This document shows, one piece after another, positions 9,479 through 22,895 of a stretch of 64,000 nt of DNA (position 1 is the first letter of the stretch; every line of letters starts with the position of its first letter). The DNA is from Methanomassiliicoccaceae archaeon COG_1 (lineage in GTDB: Archaea; Thermoplasmatota; Thermoplasmata; Methanomassiliicoccales; Methanomethylophilaceae). Position numbers and translations under genes: made by a program. The notes below the pieces were generated by a model. That model worked only from the letters and a program-made list of their open reading frames with translations, made no database searches and had not been told where the DNA came from. Where the stretch lies: positions 186,001 to 250,000 of the forward strand of contig JAQQTI010000002.1 in NCBI GenBank assembly GCA_028561875.1. Reading direction: 5' to 3'.

Positions 9479-12030
9479 CTCTGAAATCCATTACGCTTAA
9501 ACCGAAGTACATATCGCTCGAAGATGACTTAGCGAATCTTTTCTACATCCCGGTGATGAGCAATTGCAAGCGTTTTGACAGAATCTCCTGTTACTTCACA
9601 TTTGATGCTATTGCCAAATACTGCACGGGCATCTACTATCTCGGAAAGAACAACGGAGAATTCCGCTTGTTAATATCGGAAAACATATCAGAAGAGACGT
9701 TTAACATCATCAGGGAAGGATATCTCGGATATCTGTATCTGGACAACATTGTGCGTGAAAAAATGCGCCATGAGCTGAGCCTCGAAGATACCGTCACTTT
9801 ATCCAATCTCGCTTACCTAATAAAATGCGGCCTGGTGAAGATTAAATTTGCATTCTGTTGCAAAGGCCTGTTCCACGAGAAATCCGGCTATGCGGAAGAC
9901 TGGGAAGGCAACTCCCTATGTTTCAACGGTTCTAACAACGAGACAAAGGAGGCTTTCGAAAACAACTACGAAAAGTTCGAGGTCACAGCATCATGGCTGT
10001 CCAGCGAGTTCGATCTTGGAAAGATAACGGGTACAAGAGATGAGTTCGAATCCATTTGGAACGGCACCAACCCCCATGTCAAGGTCATCGACCCGCCGGA
10101 ATCCTTCAACGAGTATCTGCAGACATTCAACCGTGGATCCATTTTGGAGGATGTGGGAGAATTCCTGAAGGAATCATACTACCTCGATATCTCGAATGAC
10201 AGGATTCGCCTTACATTGCCCCAATCCATAGAGAATCCAGAACGTTTTAAATTCAATCTGGCGATTCAAAGTCTTGTCGAAAATACGTCTGGCCACACTC
10301 TTGTCCTTAAATCGGGCCTTTCAAGCCACGACGTACGTAGCATGGTGAGGAAGGTATGCAAAAAAGCCAAGCAGAGCAGATATGAGGTAGCCAAGAGCAG
10401 CAGGTTCTTGAAATATCTATCCGACCACGCTGCCATGGAAAAGCTGGCTCTTCTAGGTATGTCGATAAAACACAGGGATTCCCGTCATAAAGAATACTTC
10501 AATATTTTTAAGAAAGAAGTCAGAACATTGACAGAAGAAGACCTCCGCGAAGAGCAACTTTGGGATTCTTACTTCGCCTTCAGGCTGAAGAAGAGTGCCA
10601 ACTTCTCAGTTCCGGGATCTGGTAAAACCGCAACAGCGCTGGGGATGTTTGCTTTTCTCAATCGTACTGCAGAAGTTGACAAACTGATAGTCATAAGTCC
10701 GCTGAACTCCTTCGATTCGTGGATCTCCGAATTCAGGAGAGTATTCGGCAAAAATCTCCCATTGAATGCGGTAACTAGTTCAGAACTCAGGAAAATGGAT
10801 AAAACGATTCAGTACCATATAAGGTTCAATCTCGGAAAATACAATCTGATTCTGCTCAACTATGAAAGCTTCGATCATAGTCCCGAGCTGACCGATGCCG
10901 TTCAGAATCGCATAGACGATAAAATCATGCTTGTCTTCGATGAAGTCCATCGCATAAAAGCAGTAAACGGAAAACGCGCCAACGCCATAATGCCTATCGC
11001 GAAAAACTCGAAGTACACCCTTGTGATGACCGGCACTCCTATCCCGAATGACTATTCCGACGTATATAATTTCCTTCACATCCTGTATGAAGATGATTAT
11101 GACGATTATTTCATTATGGAGCCTTCTGATTTGGCCAGACTTGAAGAAAAAGATGCGGCATAGTTCAACAAGAAACTTCAGCCCTTCTATTGCCGTACAA
11201 CGAAGAGCAAGCTCGGTGTCCCCCCGGCTAATATGGACAACGTAATCCGCATCGCCGCATCCGAGGAGGAAAACAATCTATTCAAACAGATGCATCAAAT
11301 CAGGATGAACCCGTTGGCCCTGATTATACGCGTACTCCAGATAGAGTCCAATCCAGCGATGATGAACGACGCCATGCTTGAAGAGGAACTGTCCTCTTTT
11401 TTCGACGATTTGGAAAACAGCAGACTCTATGATTTCCAGACGGTCAAGGGTGCGAAGGAGATTATCACCTCCAAGACCAAGGCATGCGTGGATCTCGTGA
11501 AGAAGCTGACCCAGTCTGGTAAAACCGTGATTGTATGGTGTATTTTCGTCAAGACCATCCTCACCCTCAGCAAACTCCTCGGGGACTGTGGAATCTCTGT
11601 ATGCAAAGTTTATGGCGGAACTGAGGACAGACAGAAGAGTCTTGATAAATTCAAAGCCGGAAAATATCAGGTACTGATTACCAATCCACAGACACTTGCA
11701 GAATCGGTCTCGCTTCACCAGATTTGTCATGATGCGGTCTACTTTGAGTACAGCTACAATCTGATTCACCTGCTTCAATCAAAGGATCGCATACACAGAC
11801 TAGGCCTTGCCCGCGACCAATATACCCAATACCACTTCCTTGAAACGGTATTCAAGGATGGAATGCGGATGGTCTCTCTGGACGAGGAAATACATAACCG
11901 CCTCAACCACAAGGAGAGAATCATGCTAGAGGCAATAGAGAACGGCGGCCTCGAACACTTCACGACCGACGAAAAAGAGATTGAAGACATACTATGGTCA
12001 ATCGGTTTCAACAAGGAGATGTTCAAATGA
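9475..12030 (+). CDS. PLD-like nuclease fused to SNF2-family helicase, with an in-frame UAG codon
   Basis: An 851-residue protein if the UAG at 11161-11163 (codon 563) is translated. Residues 1-210 form a phospholipase D-like domain with an HEK motif near residue 135 followed by D and GSNN, matching HxK...D...GSxN. Residues ~375-560 carry the SNF2 N-lobe: Walker A PGSGKT, DEAH-box variant FDEVH, and motif III VMTGTP. Just after the UAG comes FNKKLQPFYCRTTKSKLG, matching the SNF2 PF(F/Y)xRRTK element, then the C-lobe with KVYGGTEDR and motif VI SKDRIHRLG. So the UAG splits a single conserved enzyme without changing frame. If it acted as a stop, only an inactive half helicase would result. The TTG start overlaps the ParB-like gene's TGA. 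Probably a defence effector or translocase. Confidence 0.85.
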
Positions 12031-12077
12031 AACGCATTTACAACCCAGATAGGCTGAAATTTTCTGACGATTCATAA
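12027..12077 (+). pseudogene. Possible truncated fourth gene of the island operon
   Basis: An ATGA overlap with the helicase stop opens a 16-codon frame (MKRIYNPDRLKFSDDS) ending in TAA. The coupling is like that between the other operon genes, but the product is far too short for a typical member. It could be the stub of a fourth gene lost when the neighbouring methylase gene arrived, or a chance frame. Confidence 0.25.
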
Positions 12078-12147
12078 AAGAAGTGTCGATTTTAAATTGG
12101 AATCGGCAACCGAGGCCGTTGAGATCTATAAGTTCTGCCCCATACTA

Positions 12148-13866
12148 TCAATCGGGTGGCCTGAGCCTATCAACCTTGAGTATCTCCTTGCCCATCATAA
12201 CGACGAGCTGCACTACCAAGGCGTTCCCCATGCAGAAATATCTATGGCGCTCGTTCATCCCGGTATCCGTCCATCCGTCTGGGAATCCGTTGAGCCTCTC
12301 GCATTCCACGGTGGTCAACATGCGCATCCTGCCCGTTTTCGGGTCACACACCACATGGCTCGACCTGTTCTTCGTCCCCTCCGAAGTGAGCATCGTCCTG
12401 CCCGCACGGTCCAGAGGATCGGGGAATGGTATCGCCCCCTCGGTATAGTCGTATAGCTCCCCATCTTCGCGTTCTCTCTTTAATCTCTTCGACCCCTTCA
12501 TGAGGACCCACTTGTCGAGGTCGGCGTCGCTTATATCATACTGCTCACCCGCATCCTCGACGAGCATGTCCCCGAGCGTGACGCGGTCCCCATCGTATGC
12601 CGGCGCAGTCTCACGTGTGTAGACCTCCGTCCCCTTGAGCAGTCCCGACTTGTAGAAATGCTCCTTGAACTCCTTTGATACGTCCGAAAGGTCCTTGTAA
12701 CGGTCTTCGCCTATGGAGAAACGGGAGACCTTCGATGCATCAATCATCCCTGATACGGGGAACGCCGAGGCGAAGAATCCCTTCTTCGAGACCACGGCCT
12801 CGCTCTCGATCCCCCTCATCTTCATCGCGAACGGCAGGTCGTTCCTGTATGCGAAGATGAACGTCCTCCTGCGTCTTTGCTGAAGCCCGTAATCCGCGGC
12901 GTTGATGACCCTCCATTCGGCATAGTAACCACAATCTGCAAGGCACCTCAGTATAATCCCGAAGTCACGGCCCCTCTGAGACGCCGGGGACCGCAGTAAG
13001 CGGTCAACGTTCTCCAGGAGGATGTACTTGGGCCTCTTGCTCTTGATTATGTCGTGGATGTTCCACCATAGGGCGCCCTTCTTTCCCTGTATCCCCTTCG
13101 CATGCGTGCTCGCCACGGAATAATCCTGGCAGGGAAAACCTCCGACGAGGAGGTCGTGATCAGGCACATCTTCCCACACGGCGTTTATGTCTTCGTTCAC
13201 GTTGACTGACCCGGTGTCCTTGAAATGCGCATCGTAGCATGCGAAGGCGAACTGGTCCTTTCTCCCTGGCTCCCATTGGTTGGCCCATACCGTCCTGAAC
13301 TTCGGAGATGCCTTCTCGAGGCCTATGCGGAATCCGCCGACCCCTGCGAACAGCTCTACGACCTTCAGCTCGCCCCTCATAGGCCACCTCATATAGTGAA
13401 GGGGTATAATAGTTCCGATCGATTCAGGAATCGGGCGGGGTCGATGGTTTTCTAGTACAGCACGGACCCTTTCCACGGCGCCCGGCAGATTGCCTCTTAT
13501 CTCGCACTCCCAGAGCACCACGACCGTCCATCCCGCCGATTCCAGCGCCTTGCAATCGCGTCTATCACGGGCGACATTGCATTCGAACTTCGACGCCCAG
13601 TATTCCAGGTTAGACTTTGGCAGAGGAAGATTGCAGCGGGGACACCTGTGCCAGAAGCATCCGTTGACGAACACCGCCACCCTCCTGCCGGGATATGCAA
13701 TGTCCGGCCTGCCGGCGACCTTCCATTGAAGCCGATAGCCTGACAGGCCCGCCTCGCGGAGGGCCCTGCGTAAAGCGACCTCCGGCCCGGTGTCCCTCCC
13801 CCGGTTCGACCTCATGCAACGAGATGCCGCTTCACTTGTCGGAACGGGCTCACGACTCTTCTCCAT
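12148..13866 (-). CDS. Vsr endonuclease fused to C5-cytosine DNA methyltransferase
   Basis: A 572-residue fusion. Residues ~15-135 are a Vsr very-short-patch mismatch endonuclease (RSNRGRDTGPEVALRRALRE, VNGCFWHRC, VVLWECEI). From about residue 165 follows a C5-cytosine methyltransferase with motif I ELFAGVGGFRIG, the catalytic PCQ in GGFPCQDYSV, ENVDRLL, and the QRRRRTF segment, ending with the conserved MGNALVV. The methyltransferase should protect host DNA against the divergent Sau3AI-type nuclease, and Vsr would repair the T:G mismatches left when 5-methylcytosine deaminates. The two functions are usually separate genes. The start codon faces that of the restriction gene across a short shared promoter. 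GC content is higher than in the preceding operon. Confidence 0.9.
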   Translation of the reverse strand: MEKSREPVPTSEAASRCMRSNRGRDTGPEVALRRALREAGLSGYRLQWKVAGRPDIAYPGRRVAVFVNGCFWHRCPRCNLPLPKSNLEYWASKFECNVARDRRDCKALESAGWTVVVLWECEIRGNLPGAVERVRAVLENHRPRPIPESIGTIIPLHYMRWPMRGELKVVELFAGVGGFRIGLEKASPKFRTVWANQWEPGRKDQFAFACYDAHFKDTGSVNVNEDINAVWEDVPDHDLLVGGFPCQDYSVASTHAKGIQGKKGALWWNIHDIIKSKRPKYILLENVDRLLRSPASQRGRDFGIILRCLADCGYYAEWRVINAADYGLQQRRRRTFIFAYRNDLPFAMKMRGIESEAVVSKKGFFASAFPVSGMIDASKVSRFSIGEDRYKDLSDVSKEFKEHFYKSGLLKGTEVYTRETAPAYDGDRVTLGDMLVEDAGEQYDISDADLDKWVLMKGSKRLKREREDGELYDYTEGAIPFPDPLDRAGRTMLTSEGTKNRSSHVVCDPKTGRMRMLTTVECERLNGFPDGWTDTGMNERHRYFCMGNALVVQLVVMMGKEILKVDRLRPPD

Positions 13867-13885
13867 ACGTCATCTGATTGATTAA

Positions 13886-13893
13886 CGGTTATT
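13886..13893 (+). promoter_or_regulatory. TATA box of the restriction gene
   Basis: TTATTTAT lies between the divergent methylase and nuclease genes. A transcript starting about 25 bases downstream would include the AGGAGG motif at 13959-13964, which is nine bases before an in-frame TTG at 13974. This supports 13974 as the nuclease start over earlier ATGs at 13878, 13911 and 13935. Confidence 0.45.
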
Positions 13894-13973
13894 TATCACA
13901 AGTCAATTACATGCCGTGCATAACAGGCACATCGATGAGCATCTCGCAAACAAATACCAGGAGGTCATCTGAT

Positions 13974-15377
13974 TTGGAGAGCAGTGGAAAGGGGGGGCCA
14001 TATGATAAGAAGGACCGCGAATCGATATTCAGATACGCGGCGAGGCTCTCCGGCCATACGCTCGCCGAAACCAGGGAGATTGAAATAGACACCGTCGACC
14101 CCGTCCGCAGCAAGGGCTATTTCGGACAGAAGCTCGAGACCGCGTATTTTAAACTGAGGAACAACAACAGCCCGCTGCCAGACTTCCCGGAGGCCGGACT
14201 GGAGCTTAAATCGACACCTATGAAGAAAAGCTCCAAAGGGCTGGTCTCGAAGGAGAGGCTCGTCCTGAACATCATCGACTACATGGCGGTAAGGGAAAGA
14301 GGCAGTTGGGAAGAGGCGTTCGCCAAGAAGAACTCGGACCTCCTGATAGTGTTCTACATCTACGAAAAGGGCGAGGCATACTACGACCTAAAGGTCGCAA
14401 AGGTCGTGAACTGGAAATTCACCGGTGATGATTTGCGCATAATCAAGGATGATTGGAGCGTGATCGAGTCGTACATCCTAGACGGCAGGGCGCACGAACT
14501 CTCGGAAGGGCTCACCAATTACCTCACCGCATGCACGAAGGGGTCCACCAAGGAGAAGAGTATGCGCAGACAGCCCTTCTCCGACAAGGACGCCATGCAG
14601 AGGGCACTCTCCCTGAAATCATCCTACGTCAACAAAATCTTCAGGGAATCGATTGATTTACATTACGAGCTCGAATCCATAGTACACGAAACCAAAAATG
14701 TCGGCGAGCCCATATTCAAAAACGGCTGGGATGAAAACATGACGATGGACGAGGCCATCCTGTCGCGCACAAAGGCTTTCGGGGGCATGACATGCCGCGA
14801 CATCGAGAGCGTGGTCGGGGAAGTGAACCCGTCCTCAAAATCATACTACGCAACACTTTGCGTGCGCATTTTCGGTGTCCATGGGAAGCATGTGAGAGAA
14901 TTCGAGGATGCGGGCATAGTTATGAAGACCGTCCGCTTGACAAAGGGCGGCAAGCCCAAGGAGAGCATGTCTTTCCCCTATTTCAAATACAACGAAATCG
15001 TAAATCAGACGTGGGAGGGAAGCGATTTCTATGCCCAACTCGACAGGAAGTTCTTCATTCCAGTTTTCCAGATGACGGATGAAGATAGGGATAAGCGCAG
15101 GGCGAGGTTCCTCGGTGCATTCTTCTGGTCAATCCCCTACGCAGATATGGAGGAGGCCAGGAAAGTTTGGGAGGCGACCAGATCCCTTATAGCTAGCGGG
15201 GATTACGAACATTTCCCTGGCATGAAGGACAATCGCGTCTCGCATGTCAGACCGCACGGGCGCAACAACAGCGATACAATAGGCGGGCCGGACGGCCTGC
15301 AGCACATCAAGAGATGCTTCTGGTTGAATGCAAGATACCTTAACGGAATAATCAGAAGCAACCTTGGCATATCTTGA
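13974..15377 (+). CDS. Sau3AI/MutH-type type II restriction endonuclease
   Basis: About 467 residues. The N-terminal half has the MutH/Sau3AI catalytic pattern: E in GYFGQKLE, D in LPDFPEAG, then ELKSTPMKK and KERLVLNIIDY, closely matching the D...ExK active site and following strand of Sau3AI. The second half (FGGMTCRDIESVVG onwards) matches the DNA-binding regulatory repeat seen in Sau3AI, which cuts GATC. With the divergent C5 methyltransferase this forms a type II restriction-modification system; GATC specificity is inferred from family only. Start chosen from the ribosome-binding site. Confidence 0.85.
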   Translation: MESSGKGGPYDKKDRESIFRYAARLSGHTLAETREIEIDTVDPVRSKGYFGQKLETAYFKLRNNNSPLPDFPEAGLELKSTPMKKSSKGLVSKERLVLNIIDYMAVRERGSWEEAFAKKNSDLLIVFYIYEKGEAYYDLKVAKVVNWKFTGDDLRIIKDDWSVIESYILDGRAHELSEGLTNYLTACTKGSTKEKSMRRQPFSDKDAMQRALSLKSSYVNKIFRESIDLHYELESIVHETKNVGEPIFKNGWDENMTMDEAILSRTKAFGGMTCRDIESVVGEVNPSSKSYYATLCVRIFGVHGKHVREFEDAGIVMKTVRLTKGGKPKESMSFPYFKYNEIVNQTWEGSDFYAQLDRKFFIPVFQMTDEDRDKRRARFLGAFFWSIPYADMEEARKVWEATRSLIASGDYEHFPGMKDNRVSHVRPHGRNNSDTIGGPDGLQHIKRCFWLNARYLNGIIRSNLGIS

Positions 15378-15579
15378 TATGGGGCAGGGAGCGCATTGGA
15401 TGCGTGTTTACCAAGAACATTGAGATGACAGACCAAGGCCTGTAAAAAAAAATTTCATCCCCTTGAACGATGAATTGAGGACCCCCGCGTCATCCCCGCG
15501 CTAGCACCTCCCCGCCGCAGGCAGGCCGTCGGCGGTCTCCATGTGTAGTATCTCTCCTGTCCCGAGCTCTCGGTAGGTC

Positions 15580-15860
15580 CGCCCCGTTCCACTACCGTCC
15601 TGCCGAACATTTGCCCAGACACCACTGTATTAGGAATTCGTCCCCAACTCCGCCTTTGTCGTCGTGAAGCGCGACGGGCCTGCCCGTCTATGCCCGCGTT
15701 GTCCTGCACGCTTAGAATTGCCGTGTCAAATTCCTGGCCCTGCGACTTGTGCACCGTGAATATGTTGGCGTCCTTGTATCCCATAATGACTGGATGGCGA
15801 ACACGCCTTCCACTACCTTTGAGACTGCAGATACCGCTTCTGCGTGTCCGTTCTCGTGCT
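15580..15860 (-). pseudogene. Decayed superfamily I helicase fragment
   Basis: On the minus strand the segment IFTVHKSQGQEFDTAIL is a textbook motif V/Va of UvrD/RecD-like helicases. Just upstream, in another frame, lies an amphipathic stretch (AVSAVSKVVEGVFAIQS) that would precede it in such proteins, so at least one frameshift separates them. No start, Walker A or other helicase motif remains. The rest of 15378-15870 has no gene that I can support. This is the right border of the island, next to carB. Confidence 0.5.
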
Positions 15861-15870
15861 AGAAGATGGC

Positions 15871-19106
<3,236 letters not shown>

Positions 19107-20346
19107 GTCCCCGAAGCGGTCGAACAGGAACGTCGTGTCCGTCGGCCCGGGGGAGGCCTCGGGGTGGTACTGCGTCGAGAATATCGGCAGCGATTCGTGC
19201 CTCATGCCCTCGACGGTGCGGTCGCTGACGTTGAACTGGTCGGCCGCCATCCCCGTCCCCTCCAGGGAGCCAGGGTCGACGGCGAACCCGTGGTTCTGCG
19301 AGGTGATGTACACCCTGCCCCCGAAGAGGACGGGCTGGTTCGCGCCGTGGTGGCCGAACTTCATCTTGTACACCCTGCCCCCGAAGGCGAGGGCGAGGAT
19401 CTGGTTCCCCAGGCAGATGCCGTAGATGGGCATCTTCCCGACGAGGCCCTTCACGGCCTGCACCGGCCCCGCCACCATCTCGGGTTGACCGGGGTCCCCG
19501 GGCCCGTTGCTCAGGAGGACCCCCTCCACGCCGGAGGAGGCTATCTCCCCCGCGGGGGTGTCCCAGGGGAAGACCGTCACGTTGAACCTCGCCCTGAGGT
19601 CCCTGAGTATGCTGGCCTTCGTGCCGAAGTCGAGCAGCCCCACGGTGCGTTCCCTCCCCTCCTCGTACCTCCGGACCTGGCCGGTGCTGACCTCGGCCAC
19701 GAGGTTCCCCTCGGAGGGTACGGGCATGGACCCCATGTTCGCGACGAGGCCGGGGGCGGCATCCCCCTCGTCGGTAAGGCAGGCCTTCATGGTGCCGGCC
19801 GTCCTGATCCTGATGACGAGGTCCCTCGTGTCGATGCCGGATATGCCCGGCACCCCGTTGTCCCTGAGATACTCGTCGATGGTCCTCCCGCCGTACATGG
19901 GGGAGGGCTCCTTGCAGCATTCGTGGACGGCGACGGCCCTCACCTGCACCCCGCCGGACTGCACGAAGCCGTCGGTGGTCCCGTAGTTCCCGACCATCGG
20001 GAAAGCCAGGACGAGAATCTGCCCCCTGAAAGAGGGGTCGGTGAGGCTCTCCTGGTAGCCACCCGCGGCGGTGGAAAAGACCACCTCGCCGTAAGCCCCG
20101 GCATCGGCGCCGAAGGCGTCGCCCTCGTAGACCGTGCCGTCCTCGAGGACCAAGAATCTGCTTGCCATCGAGGAATGAACACAACTGGCGGACCTATTTA
20201 ATCCGATAGGCGGAAGATGAACACAGGAGTACAGACGTTGTCCGAACGAGGACATTCGGGCCCGGATTGAACGGAAACGTCGGCCCTGCGGGCGTCCTGG
20301 CGAGAGGGGGCGACCTGTTATATGCCAGCGCGCCGTTGTCCCCGCC

Positions 20347-21411
20347 ATGCGCATTCTGGGCAGGGACCGGGCCAAGGGCGAGATAAGGGTCCTCCCCGAG
20401 ACGGACGACGACATCTGGCACCTCTATAACGTGCTGTGCGTCGGGGACATCGTCACCACCTCCACCGCGAGGAGGGACGAGCGGGCCGACGACAGGCTGC
20501 GGGCGGAGCGCGCCCCGAAGAGGAGAATGGTACTGGGCGTCCGCATCGAGAAGGTCGAGTACGACTCGGAGGGCCTGAGGATACGCCTGCTCGGGACGAT
20601 CGAGGCGGGCCCGCAGGACGTGGGGCAGCACCACACGCTGGTCGTCGAGCCGGGAGGGCCGCTGACCGTCGGGAAGGCCCACTGGAAGCAGACCCAGATC
20701 GACAGGCTGGAGGCCGCGGCGGAGGAGACGGTCAAGCCCCGCATCGTCTTCGTCTCCCTCGACCAGGACGAGGCGACGGTGGCCGTCCTCCGCGCCTACG
20801 GGCTGAAGGAGGTCGCGACCGTAAGGTCCATGCGCTCCGGGAAGCAGTACGACGAGGGGGGCAAGCCCTTCGACTACCACGGCGAGATCGTTTCGAAGCT
20901 GAGGGCGGTCACCGAGCCGGACATGCCGCTGGTCCTCCTCGGCCCGGGCTTCGAGAAGGAGCTGCTGGCCGACGACATCCGGCGCCTCCCGAAGGGGACG
21001 TTCGGAAGCGTCTACGTCCAGCACACCGGACAGTGCGGGATGACGGGGGTCAACGAGCTCATCAAGAGCGGGCTCGGAGCGCAGATCCTGCGGGAGTCGT
21101 CGGTGGGGGTGGAGACCGAGGCCGTGGAGAGGCTGAAGGGGGAGATAGCCAAGCCGGACGGGATGTGCGCCTACGGCCCGGCGGAGATCCGCGCCGCGGC
21201 CGCGGCCGGGGCAGTGGAGACCCTGCTCGTGCTGGACGCCGTACTGAGGGAGAGGGACCTTGACGATGTGATCCGCGCGGTGGAGACCCAGCGCGGGAGG
21301 GTCATCACCGTATCCGGGGAGCACGAGGCGGGGAGGGAGCTCGCTGCCCTGGGCGGGATGGGCGCCATAACCCGGTACCGGACGGCCCGAGTCGGGCAGT
21401 CGCAGGCGTAA
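20347..21411 (+). CDS. pelA: Pelota homologue (Dom34), ribosome rescue factor
   Basis: Archaeal pelota binds stalled ribosomes with aEF1A or ABCE1 to trigger subunit release when mRNA lacks a usable stop. The 354-residue protein has the N-terminal Sm-like domain (EIRVLPETDDDIWHLYN is the signature), the central eRF1-like domain, which lacks the GGQ motif of true release factors, and the C-terminal eRF1 domain 3 fold. TATA-like TGTTATATG near 20318 gives a near-leaderless transcript. In a genome where UAG may be read as an amino acid and several frames lack stops, this factor is a relevant neighbour, though its presence is universal in archaea. Confidence 0.95.
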   Translation: MRILGRDRAKGEIRVLPETDDDIWHLYNVLCVGDIVTTSTARRDERADDRLRAERAPKRRMVLGVRIEKVEYDSEGLRIRLLGTIEAGPQDVGQHHTLVVEPGGPLTVGKAHWKQTQIDRLEAAAEETVKPRIVFVSLDQDEATVAVLRAYGLKEVATVRSMRSGKQYDEGGKPFDYHGEIVSKLRAVTEPDMPLVLLGPGFEKELLADDIRRLPKGTFGSVYVQHTGQCGMTGVNELIKSGLGAQILRESSVGVETEAVERLKGEIAKPDGMCAYGPAEIRAAAAAGAVETLLVLDAVLRERDLDDVIRAVETQRGRVITVSGEHEAGRELAALGGMGAITRYRTARVGQSQA

Positions 21412-21664
21412 CCGGAACGCGCGCCCGGCCCACGGTGCCTCGCGTACCCTGCATCGGCCCCCCGCAGGGCCGAGGCTTATTCCAAGGAAGTCTTCGGCCC
21501 GTTGGCGCCTGCGATCGCGCAGAACGGGCACCGCGTGCCGAATCCCCGCAATTCATCCAGCATCGCACTGCGATGAGTCCCCTCCGCAATAAAGCCTTAA
21601 AGCATTACTGAATAACCCAAGCCGTTAGCTTGCGCGGGTGCTCCCGCGCCATCCCAAGTGAGGA

Positions 21665-22846
21665 ATGCAATTGAAATCGTATGACGAAGTGAAAGACATG
21701 CTGAGCAAGACGGACGTCGCCGTCTGCGACACCACCCTCAGGGACGGTGAGCAGGCGGCGGGGGTCGTCTTCTCGAACCTCGAGAAGTACCGCATCGCGC
21801 AGCTCCTCGACGACGCCGGGGTCCAGCAGATCGAGGCCGGCATCCCCACCATGGGCGCGGAGGAGAAGGTCGCGGTGAAGCACATCGCGCGCATGGGGCT
21901 CAGCGCCTCCGTCCTGGGCTGGAACCGCGCCGACGTCCACGACATCGAGACCAGCATCGACTGCGGCGTCGACTCCGTCGCCATCTCCATGTCCGCCTCG
22001 GACATCCACATCCAGAACAAGCTCAAGAAGGACAGGGAGTGGGTGCTGAGCCAGATCGCCGAATCCGTGGAATTCGCGAAATCCCACGGCCTCTACGTGT
22101 CCTGCAACGGCGAGGACTCGTCACGCGCGGACATGGATTTTCTCCTGCAGTTCGTCAGAACGGCGAAGGACGCGGGGGCGGACAGGTTCCGCTACTGCGA
22201 CACCATCGGCAGGGAGACCCCGTGGAACATCTACGAGAGGGTCAAAAGGATCAGGGAGGAGACGGGCATCGAGGTCGAGATGCACACGCACAACGACTTC
22301 GGCATGGCCAACGCCAACTGCCTCGCCGGCGTCCACGCCGGGGCGAGGGTCATGAGCACCACCGTGCTCGGGCTCGGCGAGAGGACGGGGAACGTGGCCC
22401 TGGAGGAGTGCACGATGAGCTGCCAGCTCCTGATGGGCAAGACCACCGGCATCGACCCGCTGAGGCTCCGCCCGCTGGCGGAGTTCGTCTCCGAGGCGGC
22501 GGACAGGCCGATTTACGTGCAGAAGCCGTTCCTCGGCGCCAACTGCTTCAGCCACGAGGCGGGCATCCACGCCGACGGGATCATCAAGGACCCGCTGAAT
22601 TACGAGCCCTACGACCCGAAGATCGTCGGCCTCGAGTCGAAGATCGTCATCGGAAAGCACTCCGGCAGGAACACCCTCGTCAACGACCTGAAGAAGAGGG
22701 AGGTCGACCTCTCCCCTGACGAGGCCGCCGCCCTCCTCGAGATGGTCAGGCACGCAGCGGTACAGCTGCACCGCCCCCTGTCCTCGGACGAGCTGTACTT
22801 CCTGTACCGCGACATGCGGAAGGGCGTCGACCCGTTCAAGGAGTGA
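21665..22846 (+). CDS. Homocitrate synthase/isopropylmalate synthase family (AksA/NifV/LeuA-like)
   Basis: A DRE-TIM metallolyase that condenses acetyl-CoA with a 2-oxo acid. The metal-binding DTTLRDGEQAAG motif is at about residue 22, the HTHNDFG motif supplies two histidine ligands, and LGLGERTGN and GANCFSHEAGIHADG are typical of homocitrate/isopropylmalate synthases. At 393 residues it is short, lacking the C-terminal LeuA regulatory domain, which favours a homocitrate synthase role: AksA in the 2-oxosuberate branch of coenzyme B synthesis, NifV, or Re-citrate synthase-like. Aconitase- and isocitrate dehydrogenase-type genes at 59.4 and 32.2 kb could act in the same chain. Exact substrate cannot be told from sequence. 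Confidence 0.85.
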   Translation: MQLKSYDEVKDMLSKTDVAVCDTTLRDGEQAAGVVFSNLEKYRIAQLLDDAGVQQIEAGIPTMGAEEKVAVKHIARMGLSASVLGWNRADVHDIETSIDCGVDSVAISMSASDIHIQNKLKKDREWVLSQIAESVEFAKSHGLYVSCNGEDSSRADMDFLLQFVRTAKDAGADRFRYCDTIGRETPWNIYERVKRIREETGIEVEMHTHNDFGMANANCLAGVHAGARVMSTTVLGLGERTGNVALEECTMSCQLLMGKTTGIDPLRLRPLAEFVSEAADRPIYVQKPFLGANCFSHEAGIHADGIIKDPLNYEPYDPKIVGLESKIVIGKHSGRNTLVNDLKKREVDLSPDEAAALLEMVRHAAVQLHRPLSSDELYFLYRDMRKGVDPFKE

Positions 22847-22895
22847 GCGCCCCCCCCCCCTCCCCGCGGCGCCTTCCCAGACGGCGGGGCAAGCC

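Noticed and set aside
9475-12030. Two separate genes, a nuclease-helicase half and a downstream helicase C-domain
   Set aside because: The second part would need to start at Met 11233 without a ribosome-binding site and would lose the conserved residues encoded between the TAG and that Met.
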